Below, in pieces: positions 6,450 through 13,882 of a stretch of 15,735 nt of DNA; the stretch's first letter is position 1; the number at the start of each line of letters is the position of its first letter. This stretch comes from GCA-002282575 sp964646525. Its GTDB lineage: Bacteria; Pseudomonadota; Gammaproteobacteria; Thiomicrospirales; Thiomicrospiraceae. The notes beneath the pieces are model-generated. The model worked only from the letters and a program-made list of their open reading frames with translations. It was not told where the DNA came from and did no database searches. The DNA lies in assembly GCA_964646525.1 (NCBI GenBank), contig CAZYER010000037.1, positions 1 to 15,735 of the forward strand. The letters are read 5' to 3'. Position numbers and translations under genes: made by a program.

Positions 6450-7538
6450 CTATAGTGAATCTTCTAGCGCACTGAGCTGTTCGGCTTGATATTCATTGAG
6501 CAATGCCGTGATCACATCGTCTAGATCACCTTGCACAATGGAATCAAGGCGATACAGAGTGAGGTTAATGCGGTGGTCGGTTAAACGGCCTTGGGGGAAG
6601 TTGTAGGTTCGGATGCGTTCAGAACGGTCGCCACTGCCGACCAAACTCTTGCGTGCAGCTGAAATTTCTTGTGCTTGCTTGGCTTCACGTGCCGCATTAA
6701 TGCGTGAGGCAAGTAATGCCATCGCCTTGGCGCGGTTTTTGTGTTGCGAGCGTTCCTCTTGGCATTCAACCACCACACCAGTAGGTATGTGGGTAATGCG
6801 AATGGCGGATTCGGTACGGTTAACGTGCTGACCACCCGCACCACTAGCACGGTAGGTATCCACTTTCAGATCTTCGGGGCGCAATTCCACGCCTTGCACA
6901 GCTTCGACTTCAGGTAGTATGGCTACGGTTGCTGCTGAAGTGTGTACTCTGCCTTGTGTTTCGGTAGTCGGAACACGTTGTACCCGATGTGCACCCGATT
7001 CAAATTTCAGTTGACGATAGGCGCCTTCACCTTCGATGCGAGCAATGATCTCTTTGTAGCCACCATGTTCGCCTTCTTGTTCGCTAATCACTTCTACGCG
7101 CCAGCCTTGACGTTCGGCGTAGCGAGAATACATGCGAAAGAGGTCGCCAGCAAAAATAGCTGCTTCATCGCCACCAGTGCCAGCACGAATTTCTAAAAAC
7201 AAGTTGGCATCATCATTTGGATCTTGCGGGATGAGCAATGTACGCAAGCTATTTTCTAAACTTTCTAGCTGTTCTTTAAGTTGGGGCAGTTCTTCTTGTG
7301 CCATGGCTTTGAGGTCACTATCGCCACTGTTAATCCAGTCAAAAGCATCGGCTAGGTCTTGTTCCGCTTGGCGAAAGGCATTCCATTGTTCCACTAAAGG
7401 GGTGAGATGTGCGTGTTCTTTGCTTAGGGTGCGAAAGCGCTTATTATCATTGTGGACATCGGGATCGGCTAGTAAATGGTCAAGCTCTTGTAGGCGTTCA
7501 CTGGCTTGTTCGAGTCGTTGACGAATAGAGTCTTTCAT
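6450..7538 (-). CDS. prfA: Peptide chain release factor 1
   Basis: RF1 reads UAA and UAG stop codons and triggers peptidyl-tRNA hydrolysis. The 362-residue length is standard. The GGQ motif at 235-237 (in SGAGGQHVNRTESA) is the catalytic loop. The stop-codon-reading tripeptide is PTT at 190-192 (RVPTTETQGRVHTSAA), the P-x-T form typical of RF1 rather than the SPF of RF2. The GTGGDEAA block (129-136) and the C-terminal RSERIRTYNFPQGRLTDHR are also as expected. Its ATG overlaps the hemA stop by 4 bases (ATGA), giving translational coupling. The usual next gene, prmC, which encodes the methyltransferase for the GGQ glutamine, is not here; the unit ends in a terminator. Confidence 0.97.
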   Translation of the reverse strand: MKDSIRQRLEQASERLQELDHLLADPDVHNDNKRFRTLSKEHAHLTPLVEQWNAFRQAEQDLADAFDWINSGDSDLKAMAQEELPQLKEQLESLENSLRTLLIPQDPNDDANLFLEIRAGTGGDEAAIFAGDLFRMYSRYAERQGWRVEVISEQEGEHGGYKEIIARIEGEGAYRQLKFESGAHRVQRVPTTETQGRVHTSAATVAILPEVEAVQGVELRPEDLKVDTYRASGAGGQHVNRTESAIRITHIPTGVVVECQEERSQHKNRAKAMALLASRINAAREAKQAQEISAARKSLVGSGDRSERIRTYNFPQGRLTDHRINLTLYRLDSIVQGDLDDVITALLNEYQAEQLSALEDSL

Positions 7539-8821
7539 GCAGATGATTTCTCAGGCAATAATAATGTACGTGCTTGCTGTAGTAGATTGTCGCCACCGTG
7601 GTTTCCCGCTTCACGAATGGCAAGGCAAGGGGTGTGCGTTAACTTGTTGGTCAGTTGATGCGCTAGTTTGCGCAACACGGCCTCAGTGTCGTGACCTGCA
7701 TGAAGCTCGCGTAGCGCATGGGTTAACGCTTCATCGCGTTGTAGTTCGGCATAGTGGCGATAATCGCGAATCAGTGGTGCCGCATCCGACATAAGTCGCC
7801 ATTGTTGCATAAAGTGATCGGTTTTGAGTTGAACAATATCTTCCGCTTCTTGTGCCGCTTGCGCGCGATTTTTGCGATTTTCTTCAACAATACCCACTAA
7901 GTCATCGACGGTATAGAGGTAAACGTTATCTAGCTTGGCGACTTCTGCTTCAATATCGCGCGGCACGGCGATATCGACCAGTAACATGGGTTTGTTGCGA
8001 CGTTTTTTTAGGGCGCTTTCAACTGCACCCTTGCCTAAGATAGGGAGCGTACTGGCGGTAGAGGAGATAACAATATCGGCTTCATGCAAATGATGTGGAA
8101 TGTCAGCCAAATTGATGGCATAACCGTTTACTTCTTGCGCTAACAGACTGGCATTAGCTAGAGTCCGGTTGGCAATGGTGATTTGTTTCACGCCCTGCTC
8201 TTTTAAATGACGTGCTGCGAGTTCAATGGTTTGTCCAGCACCAATGAGCAATACATTTTGTGTTTTTAAGTCGCCAAAAATTTGCCGTGCTAGGGTAACG
8301 GCGGCAAAAGCGACGGAAACGGGATTGCTGCCAATGGCTGTTTCGGTGCGAACGAGTTTAGCTGTATTGAAAACGTGTTGAAAGAGACGATCGAGTAGGC
8401 CATTCAGGGTGTTGGCTTCGCGCGAAAAGGCGTAAGCATCTTTCATTTGACCCAAAATTTGTGGCTCGCCCAACACCAGCGAATTTAAGCCAGCTGCAAC
8501 CCGATTCATGTGCAAGACGGCCTCGCGTCCTGAATAAGTATAGGTGTATGGCGTGAGCGTGTGATGGGTTAAATGAAAAAAGTCGTGCAACCAGGTTTGG
8601 AGTGGCGCAATGTCCTGTTGGCGATGCGTTAGGTAAAGTTCGGAACGGTTACAGGTCGATAAAATAGCGCTTCCTTGCGCCAAGCCAGACTCTCGCAATG
8701 ATTTCAGCGCTTGTATGAGGCGATCGGGCGGAAAGGCGACTTGTTCGCGCACATCAACAGGGGCAGTTTGATGGTTGATGCCGATCGTAGTTAAGGTTTG
8801 ATTGAGAGCGGTATGGGGCAT
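7535..8821 (-). CDS. hemA: Glutamyl-tRNA reductase
   Basis: HemA reduces glutamyl-tRNA to glutamate-1-semialdehyde with NADPH, the first committed step of the C5 route to haem and other tetrapyrroles. The 428 residues show GINHQTAPVDVRE near the start, the nucleophilic Cys57 in LSTCNRSE, GLNSLVLGEPQILGQ at 111-125, and the NADPH-binding LIGAGQTIELAA (192-203). A C-terminal helical dimerisation region follows. It is the first gene of a hemA-prfA unit and diverges from the TPR lipoprotein gene. The ATG at 8821 lacks a strong Shine-Dalgarno sequence, but no better start is available. The conserved linkage to prfA supports the call. Confidence 0.97.
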   Translation of the reverse strand: MPHTALNQTLTTIGINHQTAPVDVREQVAFPPDRLIQALKSLRESGLAQGSAILSTCNRSELYLTHRQQDIAPLQTWLHDFFHLTHHTLTPYTYTYSGREAVLHMNRVAAGLNSLVLGEPQILGQMKDAYAFSREANTLNGLLDRLFQHVFNTAKLVRTETAIGSNPVSVAFAAVTLARQIFGDLKTQNVLLIGAGQTIELAARHLKEQGVKQITIANRTLANASLLAQEVNGYAINLADIPHHLHEADIVISSTASTLPILGKGAVESALKKRRNKPMLLVDIAVPRDIEAEVAKLDNVYLYTVDDLVGIVEENRKNRAQAAQEAEDIVQLKTDHFMQQWRLMSDAAPLIRDYRHYAELQRDEALTHALRELHAGHDTEAVLRKLAHQLTNKLTHTPCLAIREAGNHGGDNLLQQARTLLLPEKSSA

Positions 8822-8985
8822 GGGTATGTATATTCTTGTTGAAGTTCCCTAACTTGCCAAGTGGTTAATGTGCTAACATCATGACACAGGTACTGCCACT
8901 TGAGCGGAGTATCATGATAACATGAACCCTATAAAATAATGTAAATGACTAATTGTCCAGAATTAAGGTGGGCTTTGCAAGAATT
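8822..8985. promoter_or_regulatory. Divergent hemA / TPR-lipoprotein intergenic region
   Basis: These 164 bases separate two divergent genes and must hold both promoters. On the plus strand a TATAAA/TAAAAT stretch at 8930-8937 is a likely -10 about 50 bases before the ATG at 8986, though no good -35 accompanies it. A perfect 10-base palindrome (TATCATGATA) lies at 8910-8919. The hemA promoter on the minus strand could not be pinned down. Confidence 0.5.
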
Positions 8986-10752
8986 ATGCGCAAAATGTCG
9001 TTAATCGCGTTCCGCACTAACGCTTGGCGTTTAGGGGTAACTTGGTTATCCGTGTCGATGTTGTCTGCTTGTAGCGCTATTGAAACCCATGCACCGCGAC
9101 AGATTGAAGTGTCGGTCAGTGATGCCGTGGTGGCACCTTTGACTCAGACAGCGGTCGTGAAATTAACGGCAGATCAAGTTTATCGTGTGTTGGCAGCGGA
9201 ATCGCTTTATTTGCGGGGTGAGACGGCGAGTGCGGCACAGGTATATATTGACTTAGCTCGGCGCTATGGTGATGCAAGTTTGGCACAGCGCGCTTATGAT
9301 TTGTCGGCAAGTTCTGGTAATAGTCAGTTATTGGGGCAGGCCAGCCAGCTGAATACGGAGTTGAATCCCAATCGCATTGAGTCTTGGCAAGTGCAGGTGG
9401 TGCTGGCGCTGCGTGCTAACGATGTTGAAAAAGCCTGGCAAGCATGGCGTTCCTTTTATCAACAGGGTTTAGCCAAAGGCAGTAGCGAAAAAAGCTTGTA
9501 TATGGCGACAGCCACCTTGGTGCAAGATGATCTGGCTATTGATACCTTGATTGCATTTAGTGCACGGATTGCACAAGAACAGCCTTCAGCATATGCGGAG
9601 TTTTTGCAGGTGATGTTTTTAGCTTCGGCGAGCCGCTTGCCTGAAGCTTATGATCGACTGATTCAAGCTTTGCAGCGCTATCCTGATCAGCCAGAACTCG
9701 CCCAGATGCTTGCCTCGTTATCCACGCGCCTAGCCGATGGGCGAGGAGTGGATTGGTTGGTGGGTTACGTGCAACGTCATCCTGAAGATGTGGTGGTGGC
9801 TGAGCAGTTGGGGCGTTTGTATGTCACCCTACAGCAGTTGCCTTTGGCTAAAGCCCAATTTGCGCGTCTGTTGCAGCAAAATCCGCGTTTGACTTCAGTG
9901 TCCATGTCATTAGCGTTAATTGAGTTGGAGTTGGGCGATGCTGCGTCGGCTGAAAAGTTATTGCTGCCGCTAGTGGATGATCGTCGTTTGTCTGATATGG
10001 CGCGTTATTATTTAGGTCAGGCTTATTATTTTCAACAACAACCAGAAGCTGCTGTTGTGCAATGGAAGCAGGTTGTTCAAGGTAATTATCGTTTAGATGC
10101 TTTGGTGTGGCGTGTGCAATTGCTCAGTAAGCAAAAGCGTTATGCGGAAGCGGAAGCTTTGCTGAACGCTTTTGAATCAGCTAACGATGAGGAGTATGTG
10201 CGTTGGGTGCAGGCGAAAGTTAAATTGCTGGTGATGCAGAAAAAAGCGAAGATGGCTTTGCCTGTGTTGGACAAAGCCATTTTTTCTTACCCGCAAGTGG
10301 TCGCTTTATGGCAAGAGCGTGCCAATATTCATTATGACTTAGGAGATGGCGCTGCTTTTGAGCGCGATATTCGTGAGGCAATGACTTTAGCACCAGATAA
10401 TGCAGATGTATTGAATGCGCTGGGTTTTTATTTGGCGGACCAGGGGCGTTCATTGGTCGAAGCGCGTCAGCTGTTAGAAAAAGCGGATCGCCTTTCACCG
10501 AACAAACACTACATACTAGACAGTTTGGGTTGGTTGGCTTATCAGGAAGGGCAATATGAGCAAGCACTGGTCTTGTTGGATAAGGCTTATGCCATTAAAG
10601 CAGATGCAGAAATTTTACGTCATCGATTAGCGGTGTTATTGGCGATGAAGCAAGAGGCTAAAGCCAAGGCGCTTGCCAAACAAGAGGCCAAGCAGTTCAG
10701 CGATGATGTCGCTTTAATGAAGTTCCTGAAGCAAATGTCATTAATGCCTTGA
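8986..10752 (+). CDS. Tetratricopeptide-repeat lipoprotein
   Basis: This 588-residue protein starts with a lipoprotein signal: basic residues (MRK, R10, R15), a hydrophobic core LGVTWLSVSM and a lipobox LSAC with Cys29. It is therefore probably anchored to the outer membrane, facing the periplasm. The rest is a long alpha-helical array of TPR-like units, for example ALGFYLADQGRSLVEARQLL and SLGWLAYQEGQYEQALVLLD near the C-terminus. Such arrays bind proteins; the partner is unknown. A TTG at 8953 is an alternative upstream start, but it has no ribosome-binding site and lies too close to the likely -10; AAGGTGG lies upstream of the ATG at 8986, though at a long spacing. In Pseudomonas and relatives a TPR gene divergent from hemA is followed by lolB; here rplU follows instead. 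Confidence 0.88.
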   Translation: MRKMSLIAFRTNAWRLGVTWLSVSMLSACSAIETHAPRQIEVSVSDAVVAPLTQTAVVKLTADQVYRVLAAESLYLRGETASAAQVYIDLARRYGDASLAQRAYDLSASSGNSQLLGQASQLNTELNPNRIESWQVQVVLALRANDVEKAWQAWRSFYQQGLAKGSSEKSLYMATATLVQDDLAIDTLIAFSARIAQEQPSAYAEFLQVMFLASASRLPEAYDRLIQALQRYPDQPELAQMLASLSTRLADGRGVDWLVGYVQRHPEDVVVAEQLGRLYVTLQQLPLAKAQFARLLQQNPRLTSVSMSLALIELELGDAASAEKLLLPLVDDRRLSDMARYYLGQAYYFQQQPEAAVVQWKQVVQGNYRLDALVWRVQLLSKQKRYAEAEALLNAFESANDEEYVRWVQAKVKLLVMQKKAKMALPVLDKAIFSYPQVVALWQERANIHYDLGDGAAFERDIREAMTLAPDNADVLNALGFYLADQGRSLVEARQLLEKADRLSPNKHYILDSLGWLAYQEGQYEQALVLLDKAYAIKADAEILRHRLAVLLAMKQEAKAKALAKQEAKQFSDDVALMKFLKQMSLMP

Positions 10753-10777
10753 CCTTATTTCTGTAAATCTCTATAAT
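10749..10777 (+). promoter_or_regulatory. rplU promoter
   Basis: TTGACC (10749-10754) and TATAAT (10772-10777) are separated by exactly 17 bases, a near-consensus sigma70 promoter. The -35 box overlaps the last codon and stop of the TPR gene, so the ribosomal-protein unit has its own start despite the short gap. The predicted leader is about 38 bases. Confidence 0.85.
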
Positions 10778-10802
10778 GCTAGGTTCTTATCGAATTTTTT
10801 GA

Positions 10803-10820
10803 TTTCCAGGAGTTTGGAAA
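10803..10820 (+). promoter_or_regulatory. Leader hairpin with the rplU ribosome-binding site in its loop
   Basis: TTTCCA and TGGAAA form a 6-base-pair stem around the loop GGAGTT, which holds most of the AGGAG Shine-Dalgarno sequence. The stem ends one base before the rplU ATG at 10822. This is seen directly; any regulatory role is inference. Confidence 0.4.
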
Positions 10821-10821
10821 C

Positions 10822-11133
10822 ATGTACGCCGTAATTAAAACTGGTGGCAAGCAGTACCGCGTAAGCGAGGGTGATCGCCTACGTATTGAAATGCTTGACG
10901 TTGAAGCTGGTAGTGAAATTTCTTTTGACGAAGTAATGTTAGTCGGTTCTGGCGACAGCGTTAAAGTGGGTAGACCACTGGTTGCTGGCGCTGTGGTTAA
11001 GGCTACAGTTGAAGACCATGGTCGTGGTGATAAAGTGATTATCATCAAGTTCCGTCGTCGTAAGCATTACCGTAAAAAACAAGGTCATCGTCAGTATTAC
11101 ACACAGGTTAAGATCACTGGTATCAGTGCTTAA
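10822..11133 (+). CDS. rplU: 50S ribosomal protein L21
   Basis: This 103-residue protein is full length for bacterial L21. The start MYAVIKTGGKQYRV, the central KVGRPLV and the C-terminal KFRRRKHYRKKQGHRQYYT are family hallmarks; the basic stretch contacts 23S rRNA. AGGAG lies 9 bases before the ATG. The gene has its own near-consensus promoter and is followed 22 bases later by rpmA, the usual L21-L27 pair. Confidence 0.98.
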   Translation: MYAVIKTGGKQYRVSEGDRLRIEMLDVEAGSEISFDEVMLVGSGDSVKVGRPLVAGAVVKATVEDHGRGDKVIIIKFRRRKHYRKKQGHRQYYTQVKITGISA

Positions 11134-11153
11134 TCGTTAATAGGAGTGATTAA
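11130..11153 (+). promoter_or_regulatory. Intergenic hairpin with the rpmA ribosome-binding site in its loop
   Basis: TTAATC (overlapping the rplU stop codon) and GATTAA form a 6-base-pair stem around a 12-base loop that carries AGGAG. The stem ends two bases before the rpmA ATG. It resembles the arrangement before rplU; function is inferred only. Confidence 0.35.
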
Positions 11154-11155
11154 AC

Positions 11156-11413
11156 ATGGCACATAAAAAGGCCGCGGGTTCCTCTCGCAACGGACGCGAC
11201 TCAGAAAGTAAGCGTCTTGGTGTTAAAATGTACGGTGGCCAAGCTGCTGTTGCAGGTAACATTTTAGTGCGTCAACGTGGTACTAAGTTCCACGCCGGCG
11301 AAAACGTTGGTTTAGGTGTGGATCACACTTTGTTTGCGAAAGCAGACGGTTTTGTAAAATTTGCTCGCAAAGGTCCAAATCAACGTATGTACGTCTCAAT
11401 CGAAGCGGCTTAA
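11156..11413 (+). CDS. rpmA: 50S ribosomal protein L27
   Basis: This 85-residue L27 starts MAHKKAAGSSRNGRDSESKR, the flexible N-terminal arm that reaches the peptidyl-transferase centre. It continues with LGVKMYGGQ and the conserved RQRGTKFHAGENVGLG block. There is no N-terminal extension of the cleaved type found in Firmicutes. AGGAG lies 9 bases upstream of the ATG. It is the second gene of the rplU-rpmA transcript, followed by a hairpin with a T-run before obgE. Confidence 0.98.
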   Translation: MAHKKAAGSSRNGRDSESKRLGVKMYGGQAAVAGNILVRQRGTKFHAGENVGLGVDHTLFAKADGFVKFARKGPNQRMYVSIEAA

Positions 11414-11442
11414 TTCAGTAGCTTTTCGGTTTTGAGCGAAAG

Positions 11443-11477
11443 ACGCCTCGCGCAAGATATTGCAGCGGGGCGTTTTT
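11443..11477 (+). terminator. Internal terminator or attenuator between rpmA and obgE
   Basis: ACGCCTCGC pairs with GCGGGGCGT (9 pairs, one a G-T wobble). This extends through one bulged A into GCAA/TTGC with a GATA loop, then TTTTT. Only 43 bases follow before obgE, and no clear promoter lies there. The hairpin probably reduces obgE-proB expression relative to the ribosomal proteins rather than blocking it. Confidence 0.78.
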
Positions 11478-11523
11478 GTTTGTTGGGTTGGCATTAGCCA
11501 TAAGGAATCTAAAGGAATGAATG

Positions 11524-12624
11524 ATGAAATTTGTCGATGAAGTACGCATCGAAGTGAAAGCTGGTAAGGGTGGTAATGGCATTGCCAGTTTTCGCCGTGA
11601 AAAATACATTCCTTTTGGTGGTCCTAATGGTGGTGATGGTGGCGATGGTGGTGATGTTTACCTAGAAGGACATGCCAGCCTGAATACGCTCATCGATTTT
11701 CGTTTTGAGCGCATTTTCGAAGCGCAAAATGGCGAAAATGGTCAGCCCAATAACAAAACCGGTCATCGTGGTAAAGACAAGATTTTGTCAGTTCCTGTTG
11801 GTACAGTGGTTTGGGATGCCGACACCGAAGAGTGCATTGGCGAAGTGCTGGGCATTGGTCAGCGTTTATTGGTGGCGCGTGGCGGCGTGCATGGTATTGG
11901 TAACCTACACTTTAAGAGCAGTACCAACCGTGCGCCACGTCAGTGCACACCAGGTAAAGCGGGTGAAATGCGCAATTTGATTTTAGAACTCAAGATTTTA
12001 GCGGATGTGGGCTTGTTAGGACTGCCCAATGCCGGTAAATCGAGCCTGATTAGTGCGGTTTCGGCGGCGCGTCCTAAAGTGGCAGATTATCCGTTTACCA
12101 CCCTTTACCCGAATTTGGGTGTGGTTAAAGTTGCTAATCATAAAAGCTTCTGTATTGCCGATATTCCAGGATTGATTGAAGGCGCAGCAGAAGGGGCAGG
12201 CTTGGGGGTGCAGTTCTTGCGACACTTGTCGCGTACGGGATTGCTGTTGCATGTGGTGGATATGTTCCCTCCAGATGAAGAAAATGCTGATCCAGCGCAG
12301 AGTGTGCGCGTTGTAGAAATCGAGTTGGCGAAATACTCTGAAGAATTGGCGGACAAACCACGCTGGTTGGTGATGAATAAGTTGGACTTGGCACTAGAAG
12401 AAGATGCCCAAGCCGCTTGTGATAAGCTGATTGCTGATTTGAGTTGGACAGCGCCTTCTTTCCGCATTTCTACCGCCACAGGGCAAGGCTTGCCCGAACT
12501 CACTTGGGCGATTATGCAGTACCTTGACGAGCAACGCGAAGCAGAGGCCTTAGCGAACGCACCTAAAGCCGCGCCCTTAGAGCCTTTACCCGAAACACGC
12601 GAGGACTGGGGGACGGCAGAGTGA
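11524..12624 (+). CDS. obgE: GTPase Obg (CgtA), late 50S assembly factor
   Basis: Obg is an essential GTPase that binds the 50S subunit and links ribosome maturation to growth. The N-terminal Obg fold is rich in glycine (GGPNGGDGGDGGDV). The G domain has GLPNAGKS (166-173), DIPGLIEGA (213-221) and NKLD (285-288). A short acidic, Ala/Pro-rich tail ends in TREDWGTAE. The 366 residues are normal for proteobacteria. Two ATGs are adjacent (11521 and 11524); the second gives the canonical MKFVDEV start and a 7-base spacing from AAGGA, against 4 for the first. Its stop codon overlaps the proB ATG by one base. Confidence 0.96.
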   Translation: MKFVDEVRIEVKAGKGGNGIASFRREKYIPFGGPNGGDGGDGGDVYLEGHASLNTLIDFRFERIFEAQNGENGQPNNKTGHRGKDKILSVPVGTVVWDADTEECIGEVLGIGQRLLVARGGVHGIGNLHFKSSTNRAPRQCTPGKAGEMRNLILELKILADVGLLGLPNAGKSSLISAVSAARPKVADYPFTTLYPNLGVVKVANHKSFCIADIPGLIEGAAEGAGLGVQFLRHLSRTGLLLHVVDMFPPDEENADPAQSVRVVEIELAKYSEELADKPRWLVMNKLDLALEEDAQAACDKLIADLSWTAPSFRISTATGQGLPELTWAIMQYLDEQREAEALANAPKAAPLEPLPETREDWGTAE

Positions 12625-13748
12625 TGCAACGCGCAGAATTAGTGAACGCCAAACGCTGGGTAGTGAAAATCGGTTCGGCTTTACTCACCAATGATGGTCA
12701 GGGTCTGAACCGAGAGGCCATGGCTGGTTGGGTGAAGCAGATGGTGGCTTTGCGTCAGTCTGGCGTAGAGGTGGTGTTGGTCTCTTCGGGGGCGGTGGCC
12801 GAAGGCATTAAGCGTTTGGGTTGGAAGTCTCGTCCGAAAGAGTTGCCTGCGTTGCAAGCGGCAGCGGCTGTCGGCCAAATGGGGTTGGCACAAGCTTGGG
12901 AAAGCTTGTTTGCCAATGACCAAATCATGACCGCACAGGTATTGCTGACACATGAAGACTTATCGGATCGTCGTCGTTATTTGAATGCCCGTAGTACGTT
13001 AAATTTTTTGTTAGAGCAGGGCGTGATTCCCGTTATTAATGAAAACGATACCGTTGCTACCGATGAAATTCGCTTGGGCGATAACGACACCTTGGGTGCT
13101 CTCGTGGCCAATTTAGTCGGTGCAGAAGTGTTGGCGATTTTAACCGATCAGCAAGGGCTGTTTACCGCCGACCCGCGTTCAAACCCTGATGCACGTTTAC
13201 TCCACGGCGTTAAGGTATCTGACCCTGCCATTGTTGAAATGGCCAGTCCAACAGGTGGTGCTTTAGGGCGTGGCGGTATGGCGACCAAAGTGCGCGCGGC
13301 GCAACGTGCCGCGCGTTCGGGTACGGTCACGCTGATTGCTGCGGGTCGTGAGGCTGGCGTGTTAGAGCGTCTGCGTTCGGGCGAAGTGCTGGGTACGCTG
13401 TTTGAACCTGATGTTGACCCCATGCCAGCACGAAAGCAATGGCTGGGCAGTCAATTGCAATCGCGTGGTACCTTAATGCTCGATGGGGGTGCTGCCAAAG
13501 CTTTGCGCGAACAGGGGAAGAGTTTATTGCCCGTGGGTGTGATTGCGGTGTCGGGCACATTTAGTCGTGGCGATGTGGTGATTTGTGTCGATGCCAAGGG
13601 TGTGGAAATTGCGCGTGGCTTAGCGAATTATGCCGCCGACGAAGCCAAACAACTGATGGGACAACCCACACATGCTATCGAATCGATTTTGGGCTATATG
13701 GATGATGATTGTCTCATTCATCGCGACAATTTGGTGTTAAGTGAGTAA
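12624..13748 (+). CDS. proB: Glutamate 5-kinase
   Basis: ProB phosphorylates glutamate to glutamyl-5-phosphate, the first step of proline synthesis, and is usually inhibited by proline. The 374 residues comprise an amino-acid-kinase domain (VVKIGSALL at 13-21, VSSGAVAEG at 53-61, INENDTV at 138-144, GDNDTLGALVANL at 152-164, ILTDQQGLF at 172-180, GRGGMATKV near 215-223) and a C-terminal PUA domain from about 280. The ATG at 12624 overlaps the obgE stop (TGATG), indicating coupled translation; a GTG one codon earlier is an alternative. Its usual partner proA is not adjacent. A strong terminator follows. Confidence 0.96.
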   Translation: MQRAELVNAKRWVVKIGSALLTNDGQGLNREAMAGWVKQMVALRQSGVEVVLVSSGAVAEGIKRLGWKSRPKELPALQAAAAVGQMGLAQAWESLFANDQIMTAQVLLTHEDLSDRRRYLNARSTLNFLLEQGVIPVINENDTVATDEIRLGDNDTLGALVANLVGAEVLAILTDQQGLFTADPRSNPDARLLHGVKVSDPAIVEMASPTGGALGRGGMATKVRAAQRAARSGTVTLIAAGREAGVLERLRSGEVLGTLFEPDVDPMPARKQWLGSQLQSRGTLMLDGGAAKALREQGKSLLPVGVIAVSGTFSRGDVVICVDAKGVEIARGLANYAADEAKQLMGQPTHAIESILGYMDDDCLIHRDNLVLSE

Positions 13749-13768
13749 CCCAATCAGCCCTTATGAAT

Positions 13769-13790
13769 GCCCCGAAATTCGGGGCTTTTT
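13769..13790 (+). terminator. proB (obgE-proB) intrinsic terminator
   Basis: GCCCCGA pairs with TCGGGGC around a 3-base loop, directly followed by TTTTT, 20 bases past the proB stop. It is a textbook GC-rich hairpin with a T-run. Confidence 0.92.
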
Positions 13791-13821
13791 ATTACCGCTT
13801 AAGTGGCTTGAGGTGGCTATG

Positions 13822-13850
13822 TTGATTCCCATTCCTGATGGCGTTATAGT
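13822..13850 (+). promoter_or_regulatory. modE promoter
   Basis: TTGATT (13822-13827) and TATAGT (13845-13850) are 17 bases apart, a good sigma70-type promoter. It predicts a leader of about 25 bases before the GTG start of modE. Confidence 0.75.
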
Positions 13851-13865
13851 GTCGAGTTATTAGCG
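13842..13865. promoter_or_regulatory. Candidate ModE box overlapping the modE promoter
   Basis: The 24 bases begin CGTTATAGTGTCG and end TTATTAGCG, an imperfect inverted repeat. From memory, the left half closely matches the left half of the E. coli modA operator (CGTTATA-x-TGTCG). It covers the -10 box and likely transcription start, which would suit autorepression by molybdate-bound ModE. Confidence 0.45.
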
Positions 13866-13882
13866 ATAAAAAGGGAAATAGC

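Noticed and set aside
8953..8985. TTG start adding 11 residues to the TPR lipoprotein
   Set aside because: It has no ribosome-binding site, lies very close to the likely transcription start and would weaken the lipoprotein signal; the ATG at 8986 is better.
12138..12629. Antisense 163-codon ORF opposite obgE
   Set aside because: Low-complexity Ser/Ala-rich translation, no ribosome-binding site or family motif, and full overlap with the strongly conserved obgE: a shadow frame.
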